Origin: Ovis canadensis
Taxonomy: Eukaryota; Chordata; Mammalia; Artiodactyla; Bovidae
Assembly (NCBI RefSeq): GCF_042477335.2
Contig: NC_091247.1
Span: forward strand, 232,017,001 to 232,081,000
Length of the DNA stretch: 64,000 bases
Direction of reading: 5' to 3'
Position numbers and translations under genes: made by a program. Below are positions 44,621 to 57,403 of the stretch, one piece after another. Every line of letters starts with the position of its first letter. The first letter of the stretch is position 1. The notes under the pieces were generated by a model. That model saw only the letters and a list, made by a program, of their open reading frames with translations. It made no database searches and was not told where the DNA came from.

Positions 44621-44748
44621 CGTGAACTGTTTTCCAAACAGGCTGAAAATACCACCTCCTGTCCAATCTGTAGAGATGCCCGAGGAGTGTAGTCAGCCTT
44701 ATGGACTGAGAGCCACAGGAACTACTCACATCTAACTATACTTTCTAC

Positions 44749-44950
44749 TTCAGTTCAGTTCAGTTCAGTCGCTCAGTCGTGTCCGACTTTTTGTGACCCC
44801 ATGAATCGCAGCACGCCATGCCTCCCTGTTCATCACCTTCTCCCGGAGTTCACTCAGACTCACGTCCATCGAGTCTGTGATGCCATCCAGCCATCTCATC
44901 CTCGGTCATCCCCTTCTCCTCCTGCCCCCAATCCCTCCCAGCATCAGAGT
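44749..44950 (-). repeat. BovB LINE 3' terminus
   Basis: Short minus-strand BovB from CAGTTCAGTTCAGTTCAGTC at 44751 to 'cagcatcagagt'. It stops abruptly, a heavily 5'-truncated copy of about 200 bp, only 235 bp from the larger BovB at 43611-44515 in the same orientation. Confidence 0.92.
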
Positions 44951-46430
44951 GTTTTGCTATTTATAACGAGTTATGTAGTTATATGTATGCTCTCTCCTGA
45001 GCACTCTCAATCTTTGGTTACAGAAAGTAAGATATTGAAAATCACTGAACTGCGGCAGATGGAAAAACACTATCAGGCTATCATATGCTTTCCATGAGTC
45101 CTGATTGTCCAACACCAAAATGCCTTTAGAGTTCTGGAGCAAAAATGCTCTTTGCCACTTTTATTCCTAGAAACGACTGAGGCCCAGAGCTCCCTGAGTA
45201 GCCCCTCCTGCTGGGGACTTGACTGCATTTATTTTACATGTGTTTAAGAGATGACAGAAAAAGAGAAAGCTCTAATATGGCATAAGCTTTCAGGTACACC
45301 GAAAAGGTGGTTTTTAATGTTGGCTTGAGTGTTTTGTTTCTAGTGGAACGATCCCTTATAGAGCAGGCCAGAATACGTTTTGAGAATAAAGCGTACATTT
45401 TCTACCTCTGAGAGATGCTAATTAGAACACGTCTTTACCATGGGCCTGGCATGAATTCAGACTTGCCTTGGGCAGGGAACTGATGTCCAGGCTGCCTTAA
45501 ACGCAGCAAGTGTTCATGGAATGCTCTAGTGGCTGGAGGGGACGGCGGCGTGCAGCCAGCGTTTCACTGCGTGTGCTGCTCGTGTGCTCATTCTGTCTCT
45601 GACCCTTCAGCAGAGGCTCACTCTCTTCTGCGCAGCTCATCACTTGTTTGACTCTGAAATACATTGGTTCGGTTTTTATGGTAAGCTGGTTCTGTACAAT
45701 CATATGTAAAGTGTTTATCTAAATACAAACAATATACACTCTTGTTCAAGTTCCTCCTGAGTTAAAAGTGCACCAAGAAACTGGATAATTTAGAGTAAAA
45801 GCAGAATTTCTCTTTCATCCTGACAAAGTGTCTGTGGTTCATTTGTATATATTCCTCCAGCTTTTTAAGAAACATTTTCAAATGTGTATTTATTGACACG
45901 CAGATAACATAGGCTCACTTTCAGTTCCGTTAGACAAATAATGTGTGTTGTTTTACAGCTTGCTTTTGTCATGTAACAGTATGACTCCGAGGTGTCACCG
46001 TTTCCTGTTTGGGGGGTTTCCAGTGGTTTTAATAGGAATATAAAAATCTTTCTTTAGAACCACATGATTCTGCTATAAGCAAACTAGGTTCATGTAGCAT
46101 CCACATTCAGGGAAATCCAGAAATGTCTTCAGTTGCCCTGCGCATCCCACCATCAGGAATGGAGGAAACTGCGAGCAAGGAAAGTCTCAGTAATGAACCC
46201 CAGGCACCCCGTCAACCCAGCTCTCAAGGAGGAGGGCGGGGCGAGGACAGCTCACTGGCTGGAGGGAAGGCCTTGTGATGCCTGAGTCTCCAGCCAGGCC
46301 GGTAGCAGCCGAGAGAATCCAGGACAGAGAGAGGGTAGGAGGAGAACAGCGGAGGGCAGGAAAGGGGCCTCTGGGCGGCAAAGCAGGAAGGTCGCAGCAG
46401 AGCCTGGGGAGGCGAGCGGGTCCGCGGAGG
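44951..46430. other. Interval without recognised genes
   Basis: No gene or named repeat. AT-moderate to 46150, then GC-rich into the minisatellite. Confidence 0.4.
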
Positions 46431-46436
46431 AGCCAC

Positions 46437-46573
46437 GGGGAGACCCCCGGAGGAGGCTCCCTCCCGCTCGCCCACCCCAGAGGAGAGACCCCCGGAGGAG
46501 GCTCCCTCCCGCTCGCCCACCCCGGAGGAGAGACCCCCCAGAGGAGGCTCCGTCCTGCTCGCCCACCCCTGAA
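46437..46573 (+). repeat. 45-bp GC-rich minisatellite, three units
   Basis: Units starting at 46441, 46486 and 46531 each begin AGACCCCC and contain GAGGAGGCTCC and GCTCGCCCACCCC. The first two differ at one or two bases; the third has a few more. The period is a multiple of three, so a repetitive frame stays open on the minus strand (repeating G-V-G-E-R-E-G-A-S-S-G-G), but no gene is supported around it. Confidence 0.95.
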
Positions 46574-46849
46574 GGTGCCAATGAGCTGGCACTGAGTCCC
46601 ATCCGCTCCCCTCACTAAGACTGTGCGCTTCAGGCTGGTCTCAGGAACACACTTCTTGTTTCACTTGAGTGACTTAATTACGCCTGCCCTGTAATTTCAG
46701 GTTGGGTCTTCTCTGCCTGCCTTCCCCTCACTTTTCACTCTGGCCTCAGTCTTCTTTTTCTGGTAAACAAAATACGGTCAGCAGACAGAGCTGACTGCAT
46801 AAAAGGCAAAGGTCTGCCTCTGAGGAGTAACATATACTCATACTGCTAT
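46574..46849. other. Interval without recognised features
   Basis: Nothing recognised. Confidence 0.3.
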
Positions 46850-47005
46850 GCTAGTTAACTTATATTTATTGATTTAAGTTAATATAACATAATGCTACAT
46901 AAACATATGCATATATAATGTAAATAAATATTAAATGTCATGTACCATTATTTTAATATAATTTTATATATCAATGATATATGTTAATGTTAATATTATA
47001 TAGGC
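46850..47005. repeat. AT-rich low-complexity sequence
   Basis: Nearly all A and T, with TTAATAT and ATATAT motifs. No element assigned. Confidence 0.7.
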
Positions 47006-48711
47006 TGATTTAGTTAACGACACTCCTGGTGAGAAGACTAATGAAGAGGAAAGAAGTCAGAAAAAAACCCAGAAATTTGAAGATCTTTGCAAAAACTCCA
47101 CGCTCTCGATGTAAATGGCGAGCCGTGCATGAAGGTTCTTGGCCAGGGCCCCTCACGGGCCTCTCCCGCCCCTGCTATGGTCAGCAGTGGACCAGGGAGC
47201 GGGGGTCCGGGCAGAGCCCCCAGGCCAAGGCCGGGCTGAGACCCCCACCAGTCTCCTTCCTTCTGCCACCGAGCGTCACCTCCTCGCTGACACTAGTGTA
47301 CACGCGTGTCATCACTTCTCCCACAGAATGAAGGGTGTGTGCTGCAGGAGAGCGGGAGCCAGCTCACTGGTGACATGAATCTTAACACCATGGAGAGAGG
47401 GAGTTGGCGGGAGGGAGACAGATGAACAGACAGAGGTGCCTGGCTTCAGACTGTAGGGTGACATTTATGATGCTAAAACTGGTTAGCCTTTAGCTTGTAT
47501 TTTTATCAGTGCCTGTATTAAACAATTGATTAGTCACCTAAATATCATAGAATCTAAATCATAAACTAGGATTCTAAAATACTGTGGTTTTCTGGTTACC
47601 AAAATGCACTTGTGAAGCCAACGTTCAAATCATCCAGTGTCTTCTTTTTGTGTTAGGTCACATGTTGTTTTCTTTCTTAACTTTCACTTTGTATTTAGGG
47701 TATAGCCCGTTAACAAACTGTGTTGTGACAGTTTCAAGTGAACACCAAGGGGAACGGTTCAGCCAAACACACACATGTGTCCTTTCTCCCCCAAACTCCC
47801 CTCCCATGGAGGCTGCTACATAGCATTGACATCCATGTGCTGAGCAGTGAGTCCTTGTCGATTCCTAACCAAAGCGGACGCTCGTTGCATCATCAGAGAC
47901 TCTTTCAGAATGTTTCCCAGAGGTTATTGAGGAGTTTCCTGGAAAACACTGAGCCCACCCTCTGTTGCCAGAGGAAGAATGTTTATATACGGGTGTTAGT
48001 TTTGAGAGAATTTGGTGAAATGGACCAGCTCATACAGAGATGGACACAGCTTGTCACCATCAACATTGTCACCGTTCCCCAGCAGGTTCAGCCTTTCCCG
48101 AATGCGCCCTGAGTCCTGACCACTGAACAGGCCAAGCCCACTCTCAGTCCCCAGCGCCTCCTCCCACAGGGCCACTGCCCACAGGAGATGGAGGGACTGA
48201 CCGCTCGTCCCCTCCTCCCCCTACTCATGGGCACGGAAGAGCCCAGCTCCCTGCTCTGGTTGAAGGAGAAGGAAGGCCCAGCAGCAGCCCTGGAAGAAGC
48301 GCACAGGGGCCCCTCCATTCCCAGGAGTGCAGGCTCATCGTGCAGGGCCCAGGGGACACGGGGGAGGGAGGAACCTCAGCTCTGGACACTGTGCGAGCTG
48401 GGCTGCTGAACAGACTCGGGGACTGTCTGTTGACCATGGGATCTGAGGAACAGGAGAGATTTCGATGGACTGGGGCTAGCTGGGAGGGTTCCCCATGGTC
48501 TAAAGCACAGGCTGTGTGTCTCTGGGCTGAAAATATTAACTGCTGAGCTCTAGCTCCCACCAAAAGAGGGTATAGGTTAGAGATGTCCTGAGATGTAAGA
48601 GCTTCTTAGGCAGACAAGAGGAGATGCCAGGAGGATGTGAGCTGCCTGGTAGAGCCTGAGCCACATGCCCAGCCTCCTGACCCCAGTTTGGGGAGGTAGC
48701 ACTTTCTTATG
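47006..48711. other. Interval without recognised genes
   Basis: Frames at 47029-47378, 47738-48112 and 48088-48563 show no domain. GC-moderate. Confidence 0.4.
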
Positions 48712-48912
48712 CCTGTCCCTGGTGGCTCAGATGGTAAAGAATACACCTGTAATGGAGGAGACCTGGGTTCCATCTCTGAGTTGAGAAGGTCCCCTGGAGA
48801 AGGAACGGACAACCCACTCCAGTATTCTTACCTGGAAAATCCCACGGACAAAGGAGCCTGGTGGGCTACAGTCCATGGGGTCGCAGGGACATGATTAAGA
48901 GACTAACACTCT
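48712..48912 (+). repeat. Bov-tA SINE
   Basis: Head CCCTGGTGGCTCAGATGG, full Bov-A body ending 'gattaagagactaacac'. Diverged B-box region ('ggttccatctctgag'). Confidence 0.92.
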
Positions 48913-49059
48913 TTCAGGTGAGGGCAGCTGGTTTGCTTGGGCCTGATCAGGGAGGGGCACAGGTGAGTGTTGCTTCTGACGAGTGAAAGAGTCTTTGGGC
49001 CTAGAAAAGGAAACAGCAGTCTCAAAGGCCCTTGCTGAATCATCTAACTTTGGGAAAAC

Positions 49060-49385
49060 AAAACCAAACTTTAGATCCCGCCCTGATGCTCCAGGCTTGT
49101 TGCATCTAGGGGACTTATCATTCCTTGTCCAGAGGATTTATCACCCCCTGCCCAACTACAAATGCCATCTCAACTAAAGAATACCCAAAACATACCATCT
49201 GACTAACATTTCCCTTATCGCGTCCACAAACCTCCCTTTAAATATGAAGCCTCCCTGATCCCTCTCACGCTCAGCCTGGTCGTTAGGCCGACTGCCGCCC
49301 CTCCTTGCCTGAATAAAGGTAACCTACTTCCGTTGAGGTCATCTCTCCTTTTCTGCATCAGCCCAATCTATACCTTACAACCAGC
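49060..49385 (+). repeat. Possible ERV-type LTR
   Basis: A TTTAAATATGAAGCC TATA-like motif (about 49236-49250) is followed by AATAAA at 49312-49317 and a pyrimidine-rich 'tctctccttttctgcatc'. This is the layout of a gammaretrovirus-like U3-R-U5. No internal sequence adjoins it. Tentative. Confidence 0.4.
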
Positions 49386-49543
49386 ACTGTCTGAGAGGAG
49401 AGGGCAAACAGGTGCCCCCAGGGAGTCAAGAAAGAGGCTGCTTAGTCAGCAAGACAGCTGTGAGGGAGTCGAGTGGGTGCCCCTTGGGGCCTCTGCCACT
49501 GTCCCCGGGTGCCCTGCAGTTCCAAGCTTTGGCCTGAATGTGT

Positions 49544-49563
49544 CATAAAGAAGGACCCTTTGT
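49544..49563 (+). repeat. Left target-site duplication of the L1
   Basis: CATAAAGAAGGACCCTTTGT, identical over 20 bases to 52537-52556. It fixes the left border (3' side) of the L1 insertion. Confidence 0.97.
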
Positions 49564-52536
49564 GTTGTTTTGAGAAATTATGTAACTTTATTTATTTTTA
49601 CTTTAAAATATTGTATTGGTTTTGCCATACATCCACATGAATCCACGACAGGTATACTTGTGTTCCCCATCCTGAATGCCCCTCCCTCCTTCCTCCCTGT
49701 ACCATCCCTCTGGGTTATCCCAGTGCACCAGCCCCAAGCATCCTGTATCCTGCATCAAACCTGGACTGGCGATTCATTTCTTATATTGTATTATACATGT
49801 TTCAATGCCATTCTCCCACATCATCCTACCCTCTCCCTCTCCCTTTCCCACAGAGTCCAAAAGACTGTTCTATGCATCTGTGTCTCTTTTGCTGTCTTAC
49901 ATATGGGGTTATCATTACCATCTTTCTAAATTCCGTATATGTGCGTTAGTATATGGTATTGGTGTTTTTCTTTCTGGCTTACTCCACTCTGTATAATAGG
50001 CTCCAGTTTCATCCACCTCATTGGAACTGATTCAAATGTATTCTTTTTAATGGCTGAGTAATACTCCATTGTGTATATGTACCACAGCTTTCTTATCCAT
50101 TCATCTGCTGAAGGACATCTAGGTTGCTTCCATGTCCTGGCTATTATAAGAAGTGCTGTGATGAACATTAGTGTGGACGTGTCTCTTTCAATTCTGGTTT
50201 TTTCAGTGTGTATGCCCAGCAGTGGGATTGGTGGGTCATAAGGCAGTTCTATTTCCAGGTTTTAAAGGAATCTCCACACTGTTCTCCACAGTGGCTGTAC
50301 TAGTTTGCATTCCCACCAACAGTATGAGACGGTTCCCTTTTATCCACACCCTCTCCAGCATGTATTGCTTGTAGACTTTTGGATCACAGCCATTCTGACT
50401 GGTGTGAAATGGTACCTCATTGTGGTCTTGATTTGCATTTCTCTGATAATGAGTGATGTTGAGCATCTTTTCATGTGTTTGTTAGCCATCTGTATGTCTT
50501 CTTTGGAGAAATGTCTATTTAGTTCTTTGACCCATTTTTTGATTGGGTCGTTTATTTTTCTGGAATTGAGCTGCAGAATTTGTTTGTATATTTTTGAGAT
50601 TAGTTGTTTGTCAGTTGCTTCATTTACTATTATTTTCTCCCATTCTGAAGGCCATCTTTTCACCTTGCTTATAGTTTCCTTTGTTGTTCAGAAGCTTTTA
50701 AATTTAATTAGGTCCCATTTGTTTATTTTTGCTTTCATTTCCAGTATTCTGGGAGGTGGGTCATAGAGGATTCTGCTGTGATTTATGTCTGAGAGTGTTT
50801 TGCCTATTCTCTCCTCTGGGAGTTTTATAGTTTCTGGTCTTACGTTTAGATCTTTAATCCATTTTGAGTTTATTTTTGTGTGCGGTGTTAGAAAGTGATC
50901 TAGTTTCATTCTTTCACAAGTGGTCGACCAGTTTTCCCAGCACCACTTGTTAAAGAGATTGTCTTTAATCCATTGTATATCCTTGCCTCCTTTGTCAAAG
51001 ATAAGGTGTCCATCGGTGCATGGATTTATTTCCCATTGATCTATATTTCTTTCTTTGTGCCAGTACCATACTGTCTTGATGACTGTGGCTTTGTAGTAGA
51101 GCCTGAAGTCAGGCAGGTTGATTCCTCCAGTTCCATTCTTCTTTCTCAAGATTGCTTTGGCTATTCGAGGTTTTTTGTATTTCCATACAAATTGTGAAAT
51201 TATTTGTTCTAGCTCTGTGAAAAATACCGTTGGTAGCTTGATAGGGATTGCATTGAATCTATAGATTGCTTTGGGTAATATACTCATTTTCACTATATTG
51301 ATTCTTCCGATCCATGAACATGGTATATTTCTCCATCTATTAGTGTCCTCTTTGACTTCTTTCACCAGCGTTTTATAGTTTTCTATATATAGGTCTTTAA
51401 TTTCTCTAGGTAGATATATTCCTAAATATTTTATGTTTTTCGTTGCAATTTTGAATGGAATTGTTTCCTTAATTTCTCTTTCTATTTTCTCATTATTAGT
51501 GTATAGGAATGCAAGGGATTTCTGTGTGTTGATTTTATATCCTGCAACTTTACTATATTCATTGATGAGCTCTACTAATTTTCTGGTGGAGTCTTTAGGG
51601 TTTTCCATGTAGAGGATCATGTCATCTGCAAACAGTGAGAGTTTTACTTCTTCTTTTCCAATTTGGATTCCTTTTATTTCTTTTTCTGCTCTGATTGCTG
51701 TGGCCAAAACTTCCAGAACTATGTTGAATAGTAGCAGTGAAAGTGGACACCCTTGTCTTGTTCCTGACTTTTGGGGAAGTGCTTTCAATTTTTCACCATT
51801 GAGGATAATGTTTGCTGTGGGTTTGTCATATATAGCTTTTATTATGTTGAGGTATGTTCCTTCTATTCCTGCTCTCTGGAGAGTTTTTATCATAAATGGA
51901 TGTTGAATTTTGTCAAAGGCTTTCTCTGCATCTATTGAGATAATCATATGGCTTTTATTTTTCAATTTGTTAAGGTGGTGTATTACATTGATTGATTTGC
52001 GGATATTGAAGAATCCTTGCATCCCTGGGATAAAGCCCACTTGGTCATGGTGTATGATCTTTTTAATATGTTCTTGGATTCTGATTGCTAGAATTTTGTT
52101 AAGGATTTTTTGCATCTATGTTCATCAGTGATATTGGCCTATAGTTTTCTTTTTTGTGGCATCTTTGTCCAGTTTCGGTATTAGGGTGATGGTGGCCTCG
52201 TAGAATGAGTTTGGAAGTTCACCTTCCTCTGCAATTTTCTGGAAGAGTTTGAGTAGGATAGGTGTTAAGTCTTCTCTAAAATTTTGGTAGAATTCAGCTG
52301 TGAAGCTGTCTGGACCTGGGCTTTTGTTTGCTGGAAGATTTATGATTACAGTTTCAATTTCCATGCTTGTGATGGGTCTGTTAAGATTTTCTATTTCTTT
52401 CTGGTTCAGTTTTGGAAAGTTGTACTTTTCTAAGATTTGTCCATTTCTTCCATGTTGTCCATTTTATTGGCGTATAATTGTTGATAGTAGTCTCTTATGA
52501 TCCTTTGTATTTCTGTGTTGTCTGTTATGATCTCTC
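49564..52536 (-). mobile_element. 5'-truncated ruminant L1 retrotransposon
   Basis: A 2.97-kb minus-strand L1 delimited by a perfect 20-bp target duplication. The element's 3' end is on the left (3' UTR at about 49570-49920, with T-rich remnants of the tail and 'attggttttgccatac'). It holds the 3' half of ORF2 and is truncated on its 5' side within ORF2 at 52536. The long intact duplication and the 475-codon open frame indicate a relatively young insertion. It has since acquired a few frameshifts. Confidence 0.95.
49926..52364 (-). pseudogene. L1 ORF2 remnant (reverse transcriptase and C-terminal domain)
   Basis: Minus-strand pieces in order: 52364-52125 (K-S-P-G-P-D and Y-Q-N-F fingers region), 52115-50688 (475 residues with [16 protein letters not shown] and the catalytic F-A-D-D-M-I-L-Y box, then the palm and thumb), 50663-50340, and 50168-49926 carrying the conserved C-terminal M-E-Y-Y-S-A-I-K-K. 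Frameshifts separate the pieces, and the endonuclease domain lies beyond the 5' truncation. Nonfunctional in cis, although the catalytic Asp-Asp pair persists. Confidence 0.95.
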
Positions 52537-52556
52537 CATAAAGAAGGACCCTTTGT
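52537..52556 (+). repeat. Right target-site duplication of the L1
   Basis: Second copy of the 20-base duplication, directly adjoining the truncated 5' end of the element. Confidence 0.97.
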
Positions 52557-52639
52557 ACTCTACCTATTATGAGTTAACCACTAAAGGAATGTTGCCTATA
52601 AGCTTGTACATAAAGTCCCGTCTCTGGGAGCCCTGCATC

Positions 52640-52935
52640 CCAGGTAAGGAGCACCAAGCTAAAATAACTTTGTTTAGCTCACAGGAAACTTCCTGACCAG
52701 ACTCACCTGTGAATCACACTAGGGAGGCAGACATTAACACATCCCCTCTGGAGCCTGATCAGAATGAGGAAATATTTGACTTTCCTCACACACCACCTTT
52801 GAGAATTAAGATAAAAGAAGCCTGAATTCTAACTCAGGTAAGATGGGTTCTGGGACAAGAGTCCTGGGCTTCTGAATAAAGCCACTGTTCCTTGCCCCAG
52901 GAACTCATCTCTCAATTTCTTGGCCTGTCATGAGG
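52640..52935 (+). repeat. Possible LTR
   Basis: A 'gcctataagcttgtacataaagtcccg'-like promoter context (split in wording) precedes AATAAA at 52875-52880 and a 'gccactgttccttgccccagg' tail, resembling an LTR R-U5. Boundaries unresolved. Confidence 0.45.
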
Positions 52936-54359
52936 TGAGCAGTACAAGCTTGGACTCAGTTACAGACGAGCTGACAGTCTTGCCCTTTTTTGAGAAGATT
53001 TCCATTTTCACTCATTTAGTCATTCATCGTGTATGTGAGTCCTGCTCAGAACCAGGCCCTGATGAACTCACCCTTGGAGACCCAGCTCAGACCTCAGCGG
53101 GTCCACGACGCCTTTCTTGATCCCAAGCTCTGCCCGCACCATCTTCTGCCTCACCCAGGACCCCTCGAGTCTTTAAGCACACTGTGATGAGCTCTCCAGC
53201 TTGACCTTGAACAGATGCAGAACGGGGCTCAGAAAATGTGATGATGACCAGTAATCAAATCAATGAGCTGGTCAGACACAAACCAGGCTCAGGTCATGTT
53301 CACCAAAGGTCATCTTCTCCCTCCTTCCAGAGCCAGAGTTTCAGGGGGACCTTTACCAGGAGCCCAGGGATCTTCTCTGACACTAACCTCATCCAAAACA
53401 TTAACAGTCTGGGTGGGTTTTGTTTTCAATTTTATTTCTTTTTACACTTGAAGTCACTTTGTGACTATTCCACTGAATACTGAGTAACTGAATGATCACT
53501 TCTGTTGTGTCTGGGCCAAGAAAGCCCAATATGGGGGTAGGATGCTAGGAGGAGATGATCAGGGGAGTAGGGGTGGTGTGAAACAGAAGAGGCAGGTGGC
53601 CATCCCCTTTGTACTTAACCAACCTGACTGTGATGACCGGGGTCCAGATGTCTCCTTGCTGATGGTCTGTCCTTTAGAGCCAGCTGTAGAGGTCACAAGA
53701 CAAACCTAAGTTCTGCAACGCCTGTGTGATCCAGGAGCAGTCACTTGTGCCTTCAGAGGGTCACTTTCTGACCCACAGTGGTGCTCTCCCAGAGTCCGGC
53801 TTGAGTTGGTGGCCAGCCCTGCTCACCGTGAGATGCTGCAGCTCCTGCTCTGCCCTGAAACCCCTCCCTGCAGCCTGGCTGTGCTAGGGGACGCTGGACA
53901 AAGCAGGCATGAGCGAGTAGGAGAGAGTGGGCGCTTCAGGGGCAGAAGAGATACAGAGACACTTGATTTCACTCTGGCCACTTCCAACTGGTCCCAGCCT
54001 AAGGCCACTTGTCATACACCCTGAGTAGACACGATCTCCTGGGAGCTCAGAAGACTCTCCTGAGAGCTGGGATGTGGAGCTCTGGAGGATGGGGCTGGGA
54101 TAGCCCCCACATGAAGCTGGGGCTCTGGGGCTCTGACGCTGACCCAGGGAGTGAAGCTGGGCCTGGCAGGTTTGCAGTGTAGACTGTCGGGTGTCTGGCT
54201 GAAGCTGCTGACACCCGTGGTCACACCTCCCTCACCCATCTGACTGTTTCTGATCCCAGCAGTTAAGCAGGGCTGGTCTGGCGGGCACGTGACTGAGACA
54301 GGAGCTCAGGGGCAACTCCTCCACCCGCCTCTCCTCTCCTCTCTCCTTCACCACCTCTG
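52936..54359. other. Interval without recognised genes
   Basis: No domain-bearing frame or named repeat recognised. GC-moderate unique-looking DNA. Confidence 0.4.
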
Positions 54360-54379
54360 CCCCCCCCCCCCCCCCCCCC
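54360..54379 (+). repeat. Poly-C run
   Basis: Twenty consecutive C's followed by GCCCC. Likely length-variable and error-prone in sequencing. Confidence 0.97.
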
Positions 54380-54639
54380 GCCCCATGTAGTTCTTTTCTT
54401 AGGCCGCCGTGGGGAGGCCTGCGTGGAGTCCTGGTCGTGCGGGTGGCACGGAGGGTCCCAAGAAGGGGTGTTGTGGCTGGGCTGGTTGCTCTGTGCTCGC
54501 TGGTGGCTGAGGGTCGGTGAGGCAAAGAGGCTCCCTGCACAAAGACTGTTCCTAGTGAAATGGACTGAGTGACAATGGTAATTTTATATTCTGTGAGTCT
54601 TTCACAATTAAAAAGAAAAGAACGTGGGTGTGTGTGTGT

Positions 54640-55060
54640 GTATTATCATGGCCTAGAAAGGAAAATTCTCAAGTCAAACAGAGGAATGAATCGTGTGCTA
54701 AACCATAGATGAGTCTCAAAATCACAGCACCAAGTGTAAGAAACCAGCGTGCGTGGCCACAGTGGTGCAGACCCATGTACTGTGAAAATGCAGAACAGGC
54801 CAATCATCAGGGTCAAAAAGCACCCAGACAGTTGCCCAAAGCTGGGGGAGGTGGGCAGGGAAGCGCCTGTTTAATGGGTGGTGGCTTTCTTTGTGAGGAG
54901 GTGAAGCGCTCTGATTTAGAGGGTGGTGATGGCTGCACAACCTTGCAAACAGATGATGAATCGTTGAGTTGTACATTTTACAGAGTAAATTTTATGACGT
55001 GTGAATTAGATTCCGACTTAAAAATTGAGATTGCTAAAGGAGTGTTTTTTTAAAAGAATT
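54640..55060 (+). repeat. Ancient L1 (L1M-type) 3' fragment
   Basis: The order 'atgtactgtgaaaatgcag', 'gttgcccaaagctgggggag', 'gggtggtgatggctgcac', 'gttgagttgtacattttac' and 'taaattttatgacgtgtg' follows the 3' UTR of old mammalian L1M elements. A GT microsatellite at 54630-54642 precedes it. Confidence 0.75.
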
Positions 55061-56885
55061 CACCCAAGAAACACATCTTATCCTGAGTTTTGTTTGGTTC
55101 TCACCCTTCTGACGTCTGTAGGCAAGCAAACATCTGGGCAGAGATGAGGATACAGGTTTCCTCCTTCAGCGACTGCCTTCTCTGAGCTGCCCTTCATCAT
55201 CAACCACGAGGACCCTCGGCCTCTGCAGGAGCTGCTCTCCAGGTTCCTATTGTCCCCTCTCTTTCTCCTCCGCCTGCTCTGAGGGGCTTCCTGCCTCCAG
55301 CTCCGCCTCCTGAGTTCAGTCTGGGCTCCTCTCCCTGGCGCTCTTGCTGGGCTCCTGGCCGCCCTCTGGCTGCAGCCTCTCCGCCCCCCTGTTCGCTTTC
55401 TCTCTGTGATAACTGACCTGCTTTACCTGCAGTTCTGAACATGTCCCTTCTCTACTCACAGCATCTGAGCGGCTCCCACTTCCCAGGAAGGATAGTGGCA
55501 TCCCAGGCCAGGCTCTAAATGCCTTTCACTCTCTCTCCCCTGCCCCTTCCTCTGCCAGCCCTCACCCCCTGCGTCCACCCCGCAGTCCACACCGCCTTTG
55601 ACATCATCCGGAAGTTTAGATGAACGCTCTGCCTTCACATCTGCCTTTCTTGGCGGGTGGGGGGGGGGGGGGAGGGGAGCTTGCTCTCTGTTGCACCTAC
55701 CACTGGGCCCTGGCTCTGGATTCCAGGCTGCTGAACTGTACTCCTCTGAGGCCTTGGCTTGGAAACCATCTGCTCTGCTGATTTTCCTCTGACTCCCTCA
55801 GGCTGTGTCGTAACTCCTTGTCTCTCTTCTGGTCCTGTGAGCCTTTTCTCGGTGAGCACGTGCCACATGGGGGTGCATTATGTCTCGTCTGACGCCCGTC
55901 TTAGGCCCAGGGCTTCCTGAGGACAGGAGTCCAGGCCCCACGACTCTCCACGACTCTCTCAGGCCCGGAGGTGCTCCCTGCTCACCTGCACGGAGACTGG
56001 AGGCTGTGGCTCCCGCGTCAGGCTTGCGGGGCCATCTGGGTCTCATCTCAGGCACTGTCCACGCTGTGGGGGAGCAGCTTTCACTCCAAGAAACTCCCCC
56101 GCCCTCTTGTTACAGAGACAGGCTCCGGGAGGCACGGGCGTCAGGGGTTGTGGCTCCGGGCCCTACTGGAGCAATAGTCGTGGCGTGTGCACTTAGCTGT
56201 AATTTCATTTCTCATCTTTTTTTACTGAAAACACACATCCTACTTTCCTTAAGCAACCAAGAACTGACCTTTATATTAGCATTCTATAGATTGGTCAACA
56301 TAATTACCAGTGATAATTTCTAAGGAAAATTCTAGAGAACATCTCAGGATGGCATCAAACATCATTCGTTAATAGTCCAAAATCTCTAGTTTCTCTCTAA
56401 GAGGAAGTTAGTGTTCAGTAATGAATGTCTGAGAATCTCACTTTATTTGGACATGACCTGGCTATTCAATAAGCTTCTGTCACTTAGTTTAGCACACCCC
56501 TGGAAACTCAAGTTACCCCAATCTGGAGAGACTATTTTAGACAGACGTTCCTAAAATATAATTATTCTCAATAGTGTATCTAAAAGTTCATATCTCATTT
56601 ACATTTTTTAGGAGTTTTTTTTCCCCTAGAGGTTTCCTTGTTGACAAACTTGTAACAGATATAAAAATATAACAATATTTAACTTATAATAAACCTAGGC
56701 ACAATGAAAATATTAAGCTTAATGTTAATGATTCTCTTAGACATGTCTATATTAGACTAGCAAACGAACATTAATACTAGATATTTCATATTGAATATTT
56801 CCCAGTTAACATGAATCTGATATTCATTTAGGTTAATTTCTCTTGTATTTAGAATTCTCTGATTTGTAAGTACTTATTTTTCTTT
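55061..56885. other. Interval without recognised genes
   Basis: GC-rich to 56180, with a G-run of about 14 at 55659-55672, then AT-rich. The 147-codon frame at 55880-56323 and others have no recognisable domain. Confidence 0.4.
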
Positions 56886-57092
56886 GAAGTGAAGTGAAGT
56901 CGCTCAGTTGTGTCCAACTCTTTTCGACCCCATGGACTATAGTCTAACAGGCTCCTCTGTCCATGGATTTTCCAGGCAAGAACACTGGAGTGGGTTGCCA
57001 TTTCCTTCTCCATGAGATCTTCCCGACCCAGGGATTGAACCCGGGTCTTCTGCATTGTAGGCAGACGCTTTACCATCTGAGCCACCAGGGAA
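56886..57092 (-). repeat. Bov-tA SINE
   Basis: Minus-strand element from a GAAGTGAAGTGAAGTC tail to the tRNA head 'accatctgagccaccaggg' at about 57071-57090. The body is close to consensus. Confidence 0.94.
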
Positions 57093-57297
57093 CTGTGACC
57101 CTCAAATATACAGCCAGCTGACTTGCAACAAGCATCCTGAAAGGACGGTCTTTTCAACAAGTGGTGGTGGAACAACTAGAGAGCCATTAAGTGAAAGAAA
57201 CCAACCAACTACCCCCAACCCTTACTTTAAGAATCTTTGTTATTCAACTTTTCTTTAGGCCAATTATTAGAACTCATGTCCCATTTTGGCAATATTA

Positions 57298-57326
57298 TTA
57301 AAACAAATAAACAAACAAACAAAAGA
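57298..57326 (+). repeat. (AAAC)n simple repeat
   Basis: AAACAAATAAACAAACAAAC. A short tetranucleotide repeat. Confidence 0.8.
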
Positions 57327-57403
57327 CACACACTGAGACATACATAAACTGAGACAGACAGACAGAAATCTCATAGTTTTCCAGTTGATATTTAAAATGT
57401 CTC

